Below, piece after piece: positions 25,524 through 35,705 of a stretch of 64,000 nt of DNA. The DNA is from Candidatus Sulfotelmatobacter sp. (GTDB lineage: Bacteria; Vulcanimicrobiota; Vulcanimicrobiia; Vulcanimicrobiales; Vulcanimicrobiaceae): positions 124,001 through 188,000 of the forward strand of contig DATJRY010000007.1 in the NCBI GenBank assembly GCA_035504415.1, in the 5' to 3' direction. Position 1 is the stretch's first letter. Every line of letters begins with the position of its first letter. Position numbers and translations under genes: made by a program. Below the pieces are notes generated by a model, which worked only from the letters and a program-made list of their open reading frames with translations, was not told where the DNA came from and did not search any database.

Positions 25524-25855
25524 TCGAGCCCCAGAGGGCGCCAGCGTCCGGCGTCCTCAAAGTGTCCGCTCAGTCGAATCCCAACTCCGTCGCCGGCGCC
25601 CTGGCGGGCGTGCTGCGTGAGAAGACCCATGCCGAGCTCCAAGCGATCGGAGCCGGTGCGACCAACCAAGCTGTCAAAGCGATCGCCATCGCGCGCTCCT
25701 ACCTGCACGCCGGGGGCATCGACTTGACCTGCGTTCCGGAGTTCACCGAAGTCGAGATCGACGGCAACGTCCGTACCGCGATCCGTCTCTTGGTCGAACG
25801 GCGCGCCCTGTCCGGACCCCCGCCGGCGCCGCCGCCACCGGAAGCGGGCGCTTGA
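25520..25855 (+). CDS. spoVS: Stage V sporulation protein S (SpoVS)
   Basis: 111 residues. The core LKVSAQSNPNSVAGALAGVL, AIGAGATNQAVKAIAIARSY and LTCVPEFTEVEIDG segments are the SpoVS signature; a Pro/Ala-rich tail of ~20 residues is extra. SpoVS is an Alba-like protein needed for spore coat assembly in Bacillus, but it is widespread in non-sporulating phyla, where it probably binds nucleic acid. It is coupled to ymdB (ATGA) and to the PHP gene (TTGA). Confidence 0.95.
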   Translation: MIEPQRAPASGVLKVSAQSNPNSVAGALAGVLREKTHAELQAIGAGATNQAVKAIAIARSYLHAGGIDLTCVPEFTEVEIDGNVRTAIRLLVERRALSGPPPAPPPPEAGA

Positions 25856-26652
25856 CGGTCGACTTCCACTCGCACACGCGCGAGAGCGATGGCACGCTGC
25901 GCGCCGACGAGCTGGCGGCGCGCATGCGAGCACGCGGCGTCTCGTGGTTCTCGATCACCGATCACGACACGACCCGCGCCTACGACGGGCTCGACACGAC
26001 CGGCGCGCACGTCGTCCCCGGCATCGAGATCAACACGACCTGGGACGGCAGCGAGGTCCACATCCTGGGCTACCGCATCCCCACCGGGCCCGGCGCCCTC
26101 GCCGACGCGCTGGCGCGCAATCGCGAACACCGTCGCTCGCGGGTCGGCCGCATGGCGGCCGCGCTCGCGGCCGCCGGCTACCCGCTCAGCGAAGAACAGA
26201 TCGTGGCCGAGTCCGACGGCGGTCACGCGTTGGGCCGCCCGCACGTCGCCAAAGCGCTCGTGCGCGCCGGCCACGTGCGCGACGTGCAGGCGGCGTTCGA
26301 CACGCTGCTCTCGCGCGGCAAGCCCGGCTACGTTCCCTCGCACCACATTACCCCGGCCGCCGCGATCGAGCTGGTCATCGCGGCCGGCGGTGTTCCGGTG
26401 CTCGCCCATCCCGGCCGGCTGCGCGACGAGAGCGTGATCGAGACGCTGACCGCAAGCGGCCTGCGCGGGCTGGAAGTCTTCTATCCCAGCCACACCACCG
26501 AACAGGTCGCGCGCTACCGCGCGCTGGCGAACCGCTTGGGGCTGGTGATGACGGCAGGCTCGGACTTCCACGACCCGCGTTGGAACCCGCGCGGGGTGGG
26601 CATGGACGTCGATCCGGCCAACATCCGGCCGTTCCTCGATCTGGTCGCCTAG
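25852..26652 (+). CDS. PHP-domain phosphoesterase (RNase AM/YciV-like)
   Basis: 266 residues from a TTG overlapping the spoVS stop (TTGACG). PHP motifs in order: DFHSHTRESDGTL, ITDHDT, PGIEINT, VLAHPGRL and TAGSDFHDP, giving the trinuclear metal site. Members of this subgroup hydrolyse nucleoside 3',5'-bisphosphates or trim RNA 5' ends (RNase AM). Position after ymdB-spoVS suggests a nucleotide or RNA turnover operon, which is inference. Its stop overlaps the convergent PfpI-like gene by four bases. Confidence 0.9.
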   Translation: MTVDFHSHTRESDGTLRADELAARMRARGVSWFSITDHDTTRAYDGLDTTGAHVVPGIEINTTWDGSEVHILGYRIPTGPGALADALARNREHRRSRVGRMAAALAAAGYPLSEEQIVAESDGGHALGRPHVAKALVRAGHVRDVQAAFDTLLSRGKPGYVPSHHITPAAAIELVIAAGGVPVLAHPGRLRDESVIETLTASGLRGLEVFYPSHTTEQVARYRALANRLGLVMTAGSDFHDPRWNPRGVGMDVDPANIRPFLDLVA

Positions 26653-27488
26653 CGCGAGCTCCCCGGCAGCGTGCGCAGCACGCGGTCGAAGGTCGTGGCC
26701 AACGTGTGCACGTCCCCCGGCCAGCGGCCCGAACAATAGCGGCCGTGCTGGACGACGAACGCGGGCGTCGCGTCGGTCAGCGTGTCGCGCGCGAGGCCCG
26801 CGGTCTTGCGGCGGTAGTCCGGATCGCCGCGCGGCACGTCCTCGAAGTCGCTCGGGCGTTCGAGCGCGCGCGTGACCTCGGCCTGGACGCTCATGTAGCC
26901 CGGCGGTTGATCCGGCGCTTCGCGGTAGGTGCGATAGTAGTCGGGATCCCAGAAGCGCGCGATGCGCCCGATGCGCCAGGCCGCGCGCTCGAGCTGCCAG
27001 GTCAAGGCGGTCGTGCGCCGGCCGTAGAGCACCGAACGCCGCGTGCGCGGATCGATGCTGCGCGCGGCCAGCAGCACGCCATGGCAGATCGCCGCCACCG
27101 GTTTGTCGTCCGCGAAGAAGTCGACGACCAGCTGCTGCAGCACCGCGCTCTCGAGGTACGCGCGCATCCCGCGCGCGCGGTGGCCGCCGGGCAGGAACAG
27201 CGCGTCGTAGTCGCGCGCGCGCAGCGTCTCCCAGCGCTCGGGCGCGCGGAAGGGCGGCAGGTGCGCCAGCGCGGCGTAGGCGGCGCGCGCGTCGGCGTTC
27301 GCGCCGAGCACGCGCCCGAACAGGCCCAGACCGCGCCCCGTCAGCATCACCTCGTCCGACTGCGCGGCTGCGCCGGTCTGGGTCGCGAAGACGACCTCGT
27401 GACCCGAACCCGCCAGGACTTGCCAGGTGATCGCGACTTCGCTCGGATCGGAGTCCCGTTCGGGGAGCGGGAGCAACACGCGCGCCAT
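26649..27488 (-). CDS. DJ-1/PfpI-family protein (class I glutamine amidotransferase-like)
   Basis: 279 residues. The nucleophile elbow is AICHGVLL (cysteine at about residue 135), preceded by the FLPGGHRARGM oxyanion loop. The region 'GHEVVFATQTG' with 'TGRGLGLFG' matches the N-terminal part of large DJ-1-like proteins of the Hsp31/glyoxalase III type. Members act as chaperones, deglycases, glyoxalases or proteases; the specific reaction is not evident. Convergent with the PHP gene and divergent from the His-rich small gene. Confidence 0.85.
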   Translation of the reverse strand: MARVLLPLPERDSDPSEVAITWQVLAGSGHEVVFATQTGAAAQSDEVMLTGRGLGLFGRVLGANADARAAYAALAHLPPFRAPERWETLRARDYDALFLPGGHRARGMRAYLESAVLQQLVVDFFADDKPVAAICHGVLLAARSIDPRTRRSVLYGRRTTALTWQLERAAWRIGRIARFWDPDYYRTYREAPDQPPGYMSVQAEVTRALERPSDFEDVPRGDPDYRRKTAGLARDTLTDATPAFVVQHGRYCSGRWPGDVHTLATTFDRVLRTLPGSSR

Positions 27489-27601
27489 CTCGTGCCAGTG
27501 TAGCAGAGGCGGGTCGCTCGGTAGGATGGGGACTGCGCGACGGGAACACCTCGCGTCCGGCCTTTCACCATCGCACCATTCCGACGAGGAGCACCCGCAC
27601 G

Positions 27602-27841
27602 ATGACAGACGCCGAAGTCAAACCCTGGGTTGGCAAGCCCGTTCGCCTCACCCTCGACGACGGCCAGGTGCTGGCCGGTACCCTGCACGCGGACCACAGT
27701 CACGGTCACGGGCACGATCACTACGCGGTCGTTTCGGGTGCGGTACGCGAAGGCGGGGAAAACGCGACCGTGACCATTCACGGCGCGGAACGAATCACGA
27801 CGATCGAGGACGCGTCGGGCGACCCCGCCGCCGTCGAATAG
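27602..27841 (+). CDS. Small His-rich protein of unknown function
   Basis: 79 residues with a GAGGAG ribosome-binding site. The sequence (WVGKPVRLTLDDGQVLAGTL, then HADHSHGHGHDHY, then VTIHGAERITTIED) looks like a small beta-barrel of the SH3/Sm-like type, with an HxHGHxHDH loop able to bind metal. Followed after 23 bases by the doxX-like gene in the same direction. Family not recognised. Confidence 0.65.
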   Translation: MTDAEVKPWVGKPVRLTLDDGQVLAGTLHADHSHGHGHDHYAVVSGAVREGGENATVTIHGAERITTIEDASGDPAAVE

Positions 27842-27864
27842 GCGGCCCTCCGGAGGCTTCTCAC

Positions 27865-28437
27865 ATGATCGACGATCTCGTGCTGCTGGCGGTGCGCCTC
27901 GCCGTCGGCGGCAGCATCGCTTCGCACGGCGCGCAAAAGGCGTTCGGCTGGTTCGAAGGGCCTGGCCCCGACAAGGCGGCCGGCTATTTCGAAGGGCTCG
28001 GCTTCAAGCCCGGTGCCCGCTTCGCGCAGGCGGCGTCCGCCACCGAGATCGGTTCGGGCATCCTCATCGCGCTGGGACTGGGCGGTCCGCTCGGCCCGGC
28101 GGGACTGCTCTCGACGATGATCGTCGCGGCGCAGTCGGTGCACGCCAAGAACGGCTACTTCCAGCAGAAGGGCGGCGTCGAGCTGAACGTGCTCTACGCG
28201 GCGTCGGCGTTGGCGCTGGCGGCGCGCGGCTTCGGCGCGCTCTCGCTCGATCGCGCGCTCGGCCTGCACGACCGGCTGCATCACCCGGTGCTCGAGACGC
28301 TGGCGCTGGCCGGCGGCGTCCTCTCGGCGTGGGCGATTCTCGGGCAGCGCGATGCCGGGCCGCCGGAGGGCACGCTGGCGACGCCCACGATCAGCGGCGC
28401 GCGCAGCAACGGCAGCGCCGAGCCGGCCCGCAGCTAG
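27865..28437 (+). CDS. DoxX-family membrane protein
   Basis: 190 residues, four transmembrane helices in the first ~150. The N-terminal LAVGGSIASHGAQKAFGWF and the GARFAQAASATEIGSGILIALGL segment are typical of DoxX proteins, which are linked to oxidative stress or quinone reduction. CGGAGG precedes the ATG. The C-terminal ~25 residues are a flexible tail. Convergent and directly adjacent to the permease gene. Confidence 0.88.
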   Translation: MIDDLVLLAVRLAVGGSIASHGAQKAFGWFEGPGPDKAAGYFEGLGFKPGARFAQAASATEIGSGILIALGLGGPLGPAGLLSTMIVAAQSVHAKNGYFQQKGGVELNVLYAASALALAARGFGALSLDRALGLHDRLHHPVLETLALAGGVLSAWAILGQRDAGPPEGTLATPTISGARSNGSAEPARS

Positions 28438-29865
28438 CTAGACCGGGGTCGCCGCCTTGGTGGCCTCGGCGATGCCGACCGTGCTGCGGCTGCGCGAGTA
28501 GGTGAAGTACACGATCAGGCCGAGCACGAGCCAGATCAGGTAGCTCACGATCGTCATCAGCGGCAGGCCCTTGACGATCAGGTAGAGCGCCCCGAGCGCG
28601 GCCAGGACCGGCACGACCGGGCTGCCCGGGACGCGGAACCCGCGCCGCATGGTGGGGCGGGTGCGCCGCAAGACGATGACGCCGACCGCGACCAGCGCGA
28701 AGGCGACCAGCGTGCCGATGTTGACCAGATCCGCGACGACGTCGAGCTGGCCGACCGCCGCGACGACCGCGACCACGATGCCGACGATCGCCGAGGACAG
28801 ATAGGGCGTGCGGAAGCGCGGGTGCACGCGCGCGAAGACGGCCGGCAACAGCCCGTCGCGCGACATGGCGAAGAACACGCGGCTCTGGCCGTAGAGCATC
28901 ACCAGCAAGACCGTCGTCAGGCCCGCGATCGCGCCCAGCGCGACGATCGCGCCCGCCCAGCCCAGCCCGATCTGGATCAGCGAGAACGAGACCGGCGAGG
29001 GGACGTTGAGCTGCGTGTAGGGCAGGATGCCGGTCAGGATGCCCGACACGATGATGTAGAGGATCGTGCAGATGACCAGGCTGCCGATGATGCCGCGCGG
29101 CAGATCGCGGGCCGGGTTGCGCACTTCCTCGGCCGAGGTCGAGACCGCGTCGAAACCGATGTAGGCGAAGAACACTAGGCCCGCGCCGTTGATGATGCCG
29201 TCGAAGCCGAAGGGCGCGAACGGATGCCAGTTCGCGGGGTTGACGTGGCCGATCCCGATGACGATGAAGAACGCCACCACCAGCAGCTTGGCGGCCACGA
29301 TGATCTTGTTGACGTTGTCGCTCTCGTGGGTGCCGCGGATGAGCAGCACCGTGATCAACAGGATGATCAGGGCGGCGGGCAGGTTGAACAGGCCGCCGTC
29401 CCACGGGTTGGTCGCGAGCGCTTTCGGGATGTGCAGGCCGATCGTGCCCAGGAAGTCGGTGAAGTAGCCCGACCAGCCGATCGCGACCGTCGCCGCGCCG
29501 AGCGCGTACTCGAGGATCAGCCCCCAGCCGACGATCCAGGCGACGAACTCGCCCAGCGTCGCATAGACGTAGGAGTAGGCGCTGCCGGAGATCGGCACCG
29601 ACGAGGCCAGCTCGGCGTAGCACAGCGCGGCGAGCGCGCTGACGATGCCGGCGGCCACGAACGAGAGCACGACGGCCGGCCCGGCGCTCAGCGCCGCGGC
29701 TTTCCCGGTCAGCACGAAGATGCCGGTTCCGATGATGGCGCCGATGCCCAGCGCGGTCAGTCCCCAGACCCCGAGGGTCTTCTTGAGCGCGGGGGCGCTG
29801 TGGTCGTCGAGTGCTTCGGCTTGCGCCAGAAGATCGTCGAGCGGCTTGACGCGTTCGAGTAGCAT
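28438..29865 (-). CDS. APC-superfamily amino acid permease (cationic-type)
   Basis: 475 residues from the ATG at 29865, with ~12 transmembrane helices. TM1 has the consensus GIGAIIGTGIFVLTG, and later segments YAELASSVPISGSAYSY and FFAYIGFDAVSTSAEEVRNPARDLP are hallmarks of the CAT/YfnA-type branch. These carriers move amino acids with protons or by exchange. The gene starts 12 bases after the cyclodeaminase gene on the same strand. That gene acts in histidine/folate metabolism, but no clear substrate link can be drawn. Confidence 0.93.
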   Translation of the reverse strand: MLLERVKPLDDLLAQAEALDDHSAPALKKTLGVWGLTALGIGAIIGTGIFVLTGKAAALSAGPAVVLSFVAAGIVSALAALCYAELASSVPISGSAYSYVYATLGEFVAWIVGWGLILEYALGAATVAIGWSGYFTDFLGTIGLHIPKALATNPWDGGLFNLPAALIILLITVLLIRGTHESDNVNKIIVAAKLLVVAFFIVIGIGHVNPANWHPFAPFGFDGIINGAGLVFFAYIGFDAVSTSAEEVRNPARDLPRGIIGSLVICTILYIIVSGILTGILPYTQLNVPSPVSFSLIQIGLGWAGAIVALGAIAGLTTVLLVMLYGQSRVFFAMSRDGLLPAVFARVHPRFRTPYLSSAIVGIVVAVVAAVGQLDVVADLVNIGTLVAFALVAVGVIVLRRTRPTMRRGFRVPGSPVVPVLAALGALYLIVKGLPLMTIVSYLIWLVLGLIVYFTYSRSRSTVGIAEATKAATPV

Positions 29866-29876
29866 TGGCAGCGACA

Positions 29877-30464
29877 CTACGCCCCGTGGGCCGGGGGACC
29901 TCTTCGCACGAGCACGGCCAGCCGCTCGTTCTGGGCTTGGATGATCGCCTCGTCGCGAATATATCGGTGATTGATTCGGACGTTGGCGACGCACGCCGCC
30001 TGCGCGGCCCGCAGGAAGTGTTCGGCGCACTCCACGTCGCTGATCAGGTGCTCGTTGCCCAGCGCCGCGGCCCGTTCGACCAGGGCCAGCCCTTCGGCGC
30101 ACAGCCCGGCGGCGGCCAGCGGGGCCTCGGCCGCGCCGACCAGCGCGGCCTGCAGGGCGGCCGTGCGTGCCGCCTTCGCGGCCTCGCTGCCGCGCGGGAG
30201 CGCCTGGGCGGCCACGACCCGGCTGAACGCGTCCTCGTCGACCACGCGGGCCGCGCTCAGCCGCTCGCGCAGGGCGTCGGCGTCGTGCACGATCGCCTCG
30301 GCCGGGCCGCGCTGCTCGGCGTGACGCGGGCTGGTAGCGGTGATGCGGGCGACCATCGCGCACAGCGCGACCCCGCAGGCTGCGACAATCGTCGCCGCGC
30401 TGCCGCCACCCGGCGTGGGGTCGGCGGACGCCAGCTTGTCGAGATACGCATCGATTCCGTCCAC
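29877..30464 (-). CDS. Cyclodeaminase/cyclohydrolase (FTCD C-terminal domain family)
   Basis: 195 residues from a GTG. The signature DPTPGGGSAATIVAACGVAL opens the family's helical domain, followed by AFSRVVAAQALPRG and the final NVRINHRYIRDEAIIQAQN segment. Members act on formimino- or methenyl-tetrahydrofolate in histidine breakdown and one-carbon transfer. The start is uncertain: a CTG at 30479 has AGGGG upstream, whereas the GTG has a weak site. The frame stays open well into the divergent ahcY gene and that extension is not believable. Confidence 0.8.
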   Translation of the reverse strand: MDGIDAYLDKLASADPTPGGGSAATIVAACGVALCAMVARITATSPRHAEQRGPAEAIVHDADALRERLSAARVVDEDAFSRVVAAQALPRGSEAAKAARTAALQAALVGAAEAPLAAAGLCAEGLALVERAAALGNEHLISDVECAEHFLRAAQAACVANVRINHRYIRDEAIIQAQNERLAVLVRRGPPAHGA

Positions 30465-30510
30465 GCCGCGGTCTACCAGGCATGAGCCCCTGACGCCTCG
30501 CGGCGAATGA

Positions 30511-31866
<1,356 letters not shown>

Positions 31867-31867
31867 C

Positions 31868-33097
31868 ATGGCGTATCAGCGTCTGTTCACCTCGGAGTCG
31901 GTGACCGAAGGGCATCCCGACAAGGTCGCCGACCAGATCTCCGACGCGGTGCTCGACGCGATCCTCGCCGACGACCCGCATGGCCGCGTCGCGTGCGAGA
32001 CGTTCGCGATCACCGGCCAGATCCACATCGCCGGCGAGATCACGACCAAGACGTACGTCGACATCCCGAAGATCGTCCGCGAGACGATCAAGGAGATCGG
32101 CTACGATCGCTCGGCGGTCGGCTTCGACTACGAGACCTGCGGCGTCAGCGTCTCGGTCGACGAGCAGTCGCCCGACATCGCGATGGGCGTCGATCAATCG
32201 CTGGAAGTCAAGGAGACCGGTCAGCACGATCCGTTCGAGCTGACCGGCGCCGGCGACCAGGGGATGATGTTCGGCTACGCGTGCCGTGAAACCGCGCAGC
32301 TCATGCCGCTGCCGATCACGCTGGCGCACGACCTCACCCGCTTGCTCGCGGCCGCGCGCAAGAACAAGACGATCGGCTACCTGCGCCCCGACGGCAAGTC
32401 GCAGGTCACGGTCGAGTACGACGGGCTCAAGCCGGTGCGCGTCGACGCCGTCGTCATCTCGACCCAGCACGATCCCGACGTCCCGCTCGACCTGATCCGG
32501 CGCGAAGTCACCGAGCAGATCATCGATCAGGTGATCCCCAAGGGGCTGCGCGACAACAATCTCAAGGTCTACGTCAACCCGACCGGGCGTTTCGTCATCG
32601 GCGGTCCGAAGGGCGACGCCGGCTTGACCGGCCGCAAGATCATCGCCGATACGTACGGCGGGATGGCGCGGCACGGCGGCGGCGCGTTCTCCGGCAAGGA
32701 CCCGACCAAGGTGGACCGCTCGGCGGCGTACGCGGCGCGCTACGTCGCCAAGAACGTCGTCGCGGCGGGGCTCGCCGACCGCTGCGAGATCCAGGTCGCA
32801 TACGCGATCGGCGTCGCGCACCCGGTCAGCGTGCTGGTCGAGACGTTCGGCACCAACAAGATCGAGGAAGAGACGATCGCGGAACTGGTCAAACGCCACT
32901 TCGACCTGCGCCCCGCCGCCATCATCCACAACCTCGACCTGCGCCGCCCGATCTACAAGCAGACCGCGGCGTACGGCCACTTCGGCCGTCCCGAGCTCGA
33001 CTTGCCGTGGGAGAAGCTCGACAAGGCCGCCGCGCTGCGCGCCGACTCCGGGCTGCGCGGCGAGATCGATCGCGAGCTGGTGCCGCTGATCGGCTGA
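31868..33097 (+). CDS. metK: S-adenosylmethionine synthetase
   Basis: 409 residues. It makes SAM from methionine and ATP. Motifs: [20 protein letters not shown] at the N-terminus, [12 protein letters not shown] (the hexapeptide-like signature), [21 protein letters not shown] and [19 protein letters not shown], the nonapeptide-like region. Length is normal. It sits directly behind ahcY. Confidence 0.98.
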   Translation: MAYQRLFTSESVTEGHPDKVADQISDAVLDAILADDPHGRVACETFAITGQIHIAGEITTKTYVDIPKIVRETIKEIGYDRSAVGFDYETCGVSVSVDEQSPDIAMGVDQSLEVKETGQHDPFELTGAGDQGMMFGYACRETAQLMPLPITLAHDLTRLLAAARKNKTIGYLRPDGKSQVTVEYDGLKPVRVDAVVISTQHDPDVPLDLIRREVTEQIIDQVIPKGLRDNNLKVYVNPTGRFVIGGPKGDAGLTGRKIIADTYGGMARHGGGAFSGKDPTKVDRSAAYAARYVAKNVVAAGLADRCEIQVAYAIGVAHPVSVLVETFGTNKIEEETIAELVKRHFDLRPAAIIHNLDLRRPIYKQTAAYGHFGRPELDLPWEKLDKAAALRADSGLRGEIDRELVPLIG

Positions 33098-33222
33098 CAC
33101 CGATCGCGGTCGAGTTCCCCTCCGAGGCGCCGGGCGACCGGCGCTTCGGGTATTTCTGCGGGAACGCTGGGAGCCCGAGGATCGTTCTCATGTCGATACC
33201 CCGCCCCCGCAAGAGGTACCCG

Positions 33223-33903
33223 ATGTCCCGCAGGATACTGGTCGCGGTCACCGCTGCGCTTATTGCAGCGATGCCGTTGGCTGCTGGAGCGCAGCAGTTC
33301 AACGGCGGCCCGCCGGGCGCCGATCAACTGCTGCCCTCGCAAACGATCATCACCGGCGTGCTCGAACAATCGATCTCGAGCAAGACCGCGCAGGTCGGCG
33401 ATCCGTTCGTGCTCGACGTGCAGCCGCCGTATCCCGGCGACGACGGACGCTTTCAGGCCGCCAAGGTCTACGGTCACGTCAAGGCTGTCGGCCGCGCCGG
33501 CGGCCTCAAGAAGGGCGCGGTCGCGCTCGCCTTCGATCGCATCACGCTGGCCGACGGGACGACGGCGTCGCTGACGGGTTCGGTGCTCTCGCTCGATGCG
33601 AAGGAGCAGGGCAACAAGGGCGCCCGCGCCGTCATCGGCGCCGTCATCGGCGATCTGGTCGGCAACTTCGTCGGCAAGAAGCTCGGCACCAACGCCGGCG
33701 GCGCGGTCGGCGCGGTCGGCGGCGCTATCTACGCGGCCAGCCTGGGCAGCAACGTCGTGATCGGCCCCGGCTCGACGATCGAGATGCGCACGACGCAGCC
33801 CTCGACGGTCCTCTCACGCCGCCAACAATACCAACCCCAAGCCGCGAACTACCCACCGGGCACGTTCGCCTCGCCGACCGCCCTGCCCACCCCGTATCAC
33901 TAA
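33223..33903 (+). CDS. Secreted protein with Gly-zipper-like segment, paralogue of 3783-4400
   Basis: 226 residues from the ATG at 33223, chosen for AGAGG six bases upstream and a clean signal peptide (MSRRILVAVTAALIAAMPLAAGA). The mature part repeats the pattern of the other copy: 'ISSKTAQVGDPF', 'GRAGGLKKGAVALAFDRI' and 'TASLTGSVLSLD'. It is followed by a Gly-rich hydrophobic segment (AVIGAVIGDLVGNFVGKKLG) that looks like a glycine zipper able to insert in the outer membrane. Function unknown. Confidence 0.65.
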   Translation: MSRRILVAVTAALIAAMPLAAGAQQFNGGPPGADQLLPSQTIITGVLEQSISSKTAQVGDPFVLDVQPPYPGDDGRFQAAKVYGHVKAVGRAGGLKKGAVALAFDRITLADGTTASLTGSVLSLDAKEQGNKGARAVIGAVIGDLVGNFVGKKLGTNAGGAVGAVGGAIYAASLGSNVVIGPGSTIEMRTTQPSTVLSRRQQYQPQAANYPPGTFASPTALPTPYH

Positions 33904-33930
33904 ACGGCGCTCCGCCCCCGGCTCCGCGCC

Positions 33931-33952
33931 CCCCAACGCCTAGGGCGTGGGG
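33931..33952. terminator. Terminator-like hairpin between convergent genes
   Basis: CCCC-A-ACGCC (33931-33940) pairs with GGCGT-GGGG (33944-33952) with one bulged A and a TAG loop. It lies 28 bases after the upstream stop and before the convergent YcaQ-like gene. No T-run. Confidence 0.45.
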
Positions 33953-34033
33953 CCCCCGGACCGACCTCGCAACAACCGCAACGGTGATGTGACCATGCTC
34001 CTGCGCTCGGTCCATCACCGTTTTCTCGTCGCG

Positions 34034-35173
34034 CTAGCGCATCGTGACTTTGTCGGCGCCGAGCCAGTGTGCCATCGACTCCAGTTGGGTGCGGACCGCG
34101 GCGAGAACCTCGCGGCGGGGGACGCCGTGCTCGAGGTGGGTGGCGTGCGCGCGCAGGATGCGCGCTTGGCGATCGTGCTTGAGGTCGACGCGCGCCATCA
34201 GCCGGTCGCCGAACAGGAACGGCAGCACGTAGTAGCCGTGGACGCGCTTGTGCCGCGGGACGTAGATCTCGATGCGGTAGTCGAAGCCGAACAGCTCGCG
34301 CGTGCGATCGCGGTTCCAGACCAGCGAATCGAAGGGTGAGAGCAGCGCGTGCGCGTGCACGCGCCGCGGCACCCTCGTGCCGGGGGCGAGGTACCGCGTC
34401 CCACGGAGGCTTTCGACCGTGACCGGCGTGAGCTCGCCGCTCTCGACCAGCTCCGCGACGCGGGCGCGCGCGTCGGCGAGGTCGAGCCGGAAGTAGTCGC
34501 GCAGATCGCGCTCGCTCGCGATCCCCATCGCGCGCGCCGAGGTGCGCACCAGCTCGCGCTGCGCGTCGGCTTCGCCGGGCGTCGGCAGCGCGAGGATCTC
34601 GGCTGGGATGACGCGTTCGGTCAGGTCGTAGATGCGCTCGAAGCCGCGCCGCGTCCGGGTCGTGATCTCGCCCGACCAGAACAGCGCCTCGAGCGCGTTC
34701 TTCGCCTCGCTCCAGCCCCACCAGCCGCCCTCGCCGCGCGGGCCTTCGAACGCGCCCGCGCCGAGCGGACCCTCGTGGGCCAGCCGCGCCAGCACGCGCT
34801 CGAGCACGTGCGGGTTGTCGCGCCGCAGCCGCGCCAGCCGCCCCCAGGTTCCCTCGCCGCTGCGCGCGCGCTCCATCCGCCAGCGCAAGAGCGGGTGCGC
34901 GGCGAGCGGCAGCAGCGACGCCTCATGACCCCAGTACTCGAAGAGGATGCGGTCGCGTCCGTACGCCGCATCCTCGAGCACGCCCGGTTCGTAGTCGCCC
35001 AGCCGCGAGAAGAGCGGCAGGTAGTGCGAGCGCACCAGTACGTTGACGCTGTCGATCTGGATGAGTCCGACCCGCGCGAAGACCCGCCGCAGCAGACGAC
35101 GGTCGACGGCGCCCCGCGGCGGCGGGTCGGTGAAGCCTTGCGCCGCCAGCGCGATCCGTCGCGCTTCGGCCAG
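34034..35173 (-). CDS. YcaQ/AlkX-like winged-helix DNA glycosylase family protein
   Basis: About 379 residues. The frame from the TAA at 35198-35200 encodes the family N-terminus (FSLAEARRIALAAQGF, then DRRLLRRVFARVGLIQIDSV), but no ATG, GTG or TTG occurs before the GTG at 35035, which lies inside the conserved NVLVRSHYLPLFSRLG motif. I therefore place the start at a CTG (35173); an ATC at 35188 is an alternative. Other family segments: EYWGHEASLLP, WSEAKNALEALFWSGEI and LLSPFDSLVWNRDRT. YcaQ (AlkX) proteins unhook DNA interstrand crosslinks. It is last in a minus-strand run with the secretin operon. Confidence 0.82.
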   Translation of the reverse strand: MAEARRIALAAQGFTDPPPRGAVDRRLLRRVFARVGLIQIDSVNVLVRSHYLPLFSRLGDYEPGVLEDAAYGRDRILFEYWGHEASLLPLAAHPLLRWRMERARSGEGTWGRLARLRRDNPHVLERVLARLAHEGPLGAGAFEGPRGEGGWWGWSEAKNALEALFWSGEITTRTRRGFERIYDLTERVIPAEILALPTPGEADAQRELVRTSARAMGIASERDLRDYFRLDLADARARVAELVESGELTPVTVESLRGTRYLAPGTRVPRRVHAHALLSPFDSLVWNRDRTRELFGFDYRIEIYVPRHKRVHGYYVLPFLFGDRLMARVDLKHDRQARILRAHATHLEHGVPRREVLAAVRTQLESMAHWLGADKVTMR

Positions 35174-35230
35174 CGAGAAGTCGGCGATGCCGCCGGGTTA
35201 TCCGTGCCGCGCCGTGGCTCCCGCGTCCGC

Positions 35231-35698
35231 TCAGCGGCAGACGTTCTCGAAATCCGTCGAGGAGGCGACAAGCCAGAGTCTGACCGGGGGACGATGATCC
35301 TCCGAGAGGCCGAGAAAGACGAAGCGCAGCGGACCTACGTGCCGACCGTCGTCCGAAACGGCGACCGCGTCGATGCGATAGTGTCGCGCCTGCACGTCGT
35401 TGTCGATGATCGGGACTTGGTCGTGGAAGCGATCGACGCTCCAGTACCCGACGACGCCGCCGGCCGGAGCTCTGACTTCATTTTGGACGAGGTCTTCGAA
35501 GGGGCGTAACGTCTCGTACGGGGCGGCGGTGAAATACGCTTCGTCGACAAGAGCGCTGGCGACCCGACGGAGCGCTTCCGTATCCGCGGAACTCCCAGCG
35601 GGGCAGTAGGAGACGACCCGGGCCGGCGCGGGAACCGTGGGGGCAGCCGCGCACCCGGTCAGCAGCGCGACCACGATTCCCGCGAAGGTGCTTCGCAA
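35231..35698 (-). CDS. Small lipoprotein of unknown function
   Basis: 155 residues from TTG (GAGG seven bases upstream). The signal ends in a clear lipobox, LLTGC, with lipid-carrying Cys at about residue 16. The mature protein is a compact alpha/beta domain (LRRVASALVDEAYFTAA, VGYWSVDRFHDQVPI, LRFVFLGLSEDH). No family recognised. It begins seven bases after the preceding small secreted gene, so it is part of the secretin/caspase-like operon. Confidence 0.6.
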   Translation of the reverse strand: MRSTFAGIVVALLTGCAAAPTVPAPARVVSYCPAGSSADTEALRRVASALVDEAYFTAAPYETLRPFEDLVQNEVRAPAGGVVGYWSVDRFHDQVPIIDNDVQARHYRIDAVAVSDDGRHVGPLRFVFLGLSEDHRPPVRLWLVASSTDFENVCR

Positions 35699-35705
35699 AC
35701 GCGCC

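Noticed and set aside
25699-27549. 616-codon minus-strand open frame
   Set aside because: Covers the PHP gene antisense and the PfpI-like gene in another frame; no domain is recognisable and the composition is Arg/Ala/Gly biased.
29224-29862. Plus-strand open frame opposite the permease
   Set aside because: Asp/Arg-rich antisense of transmembrane segments; no start signal.
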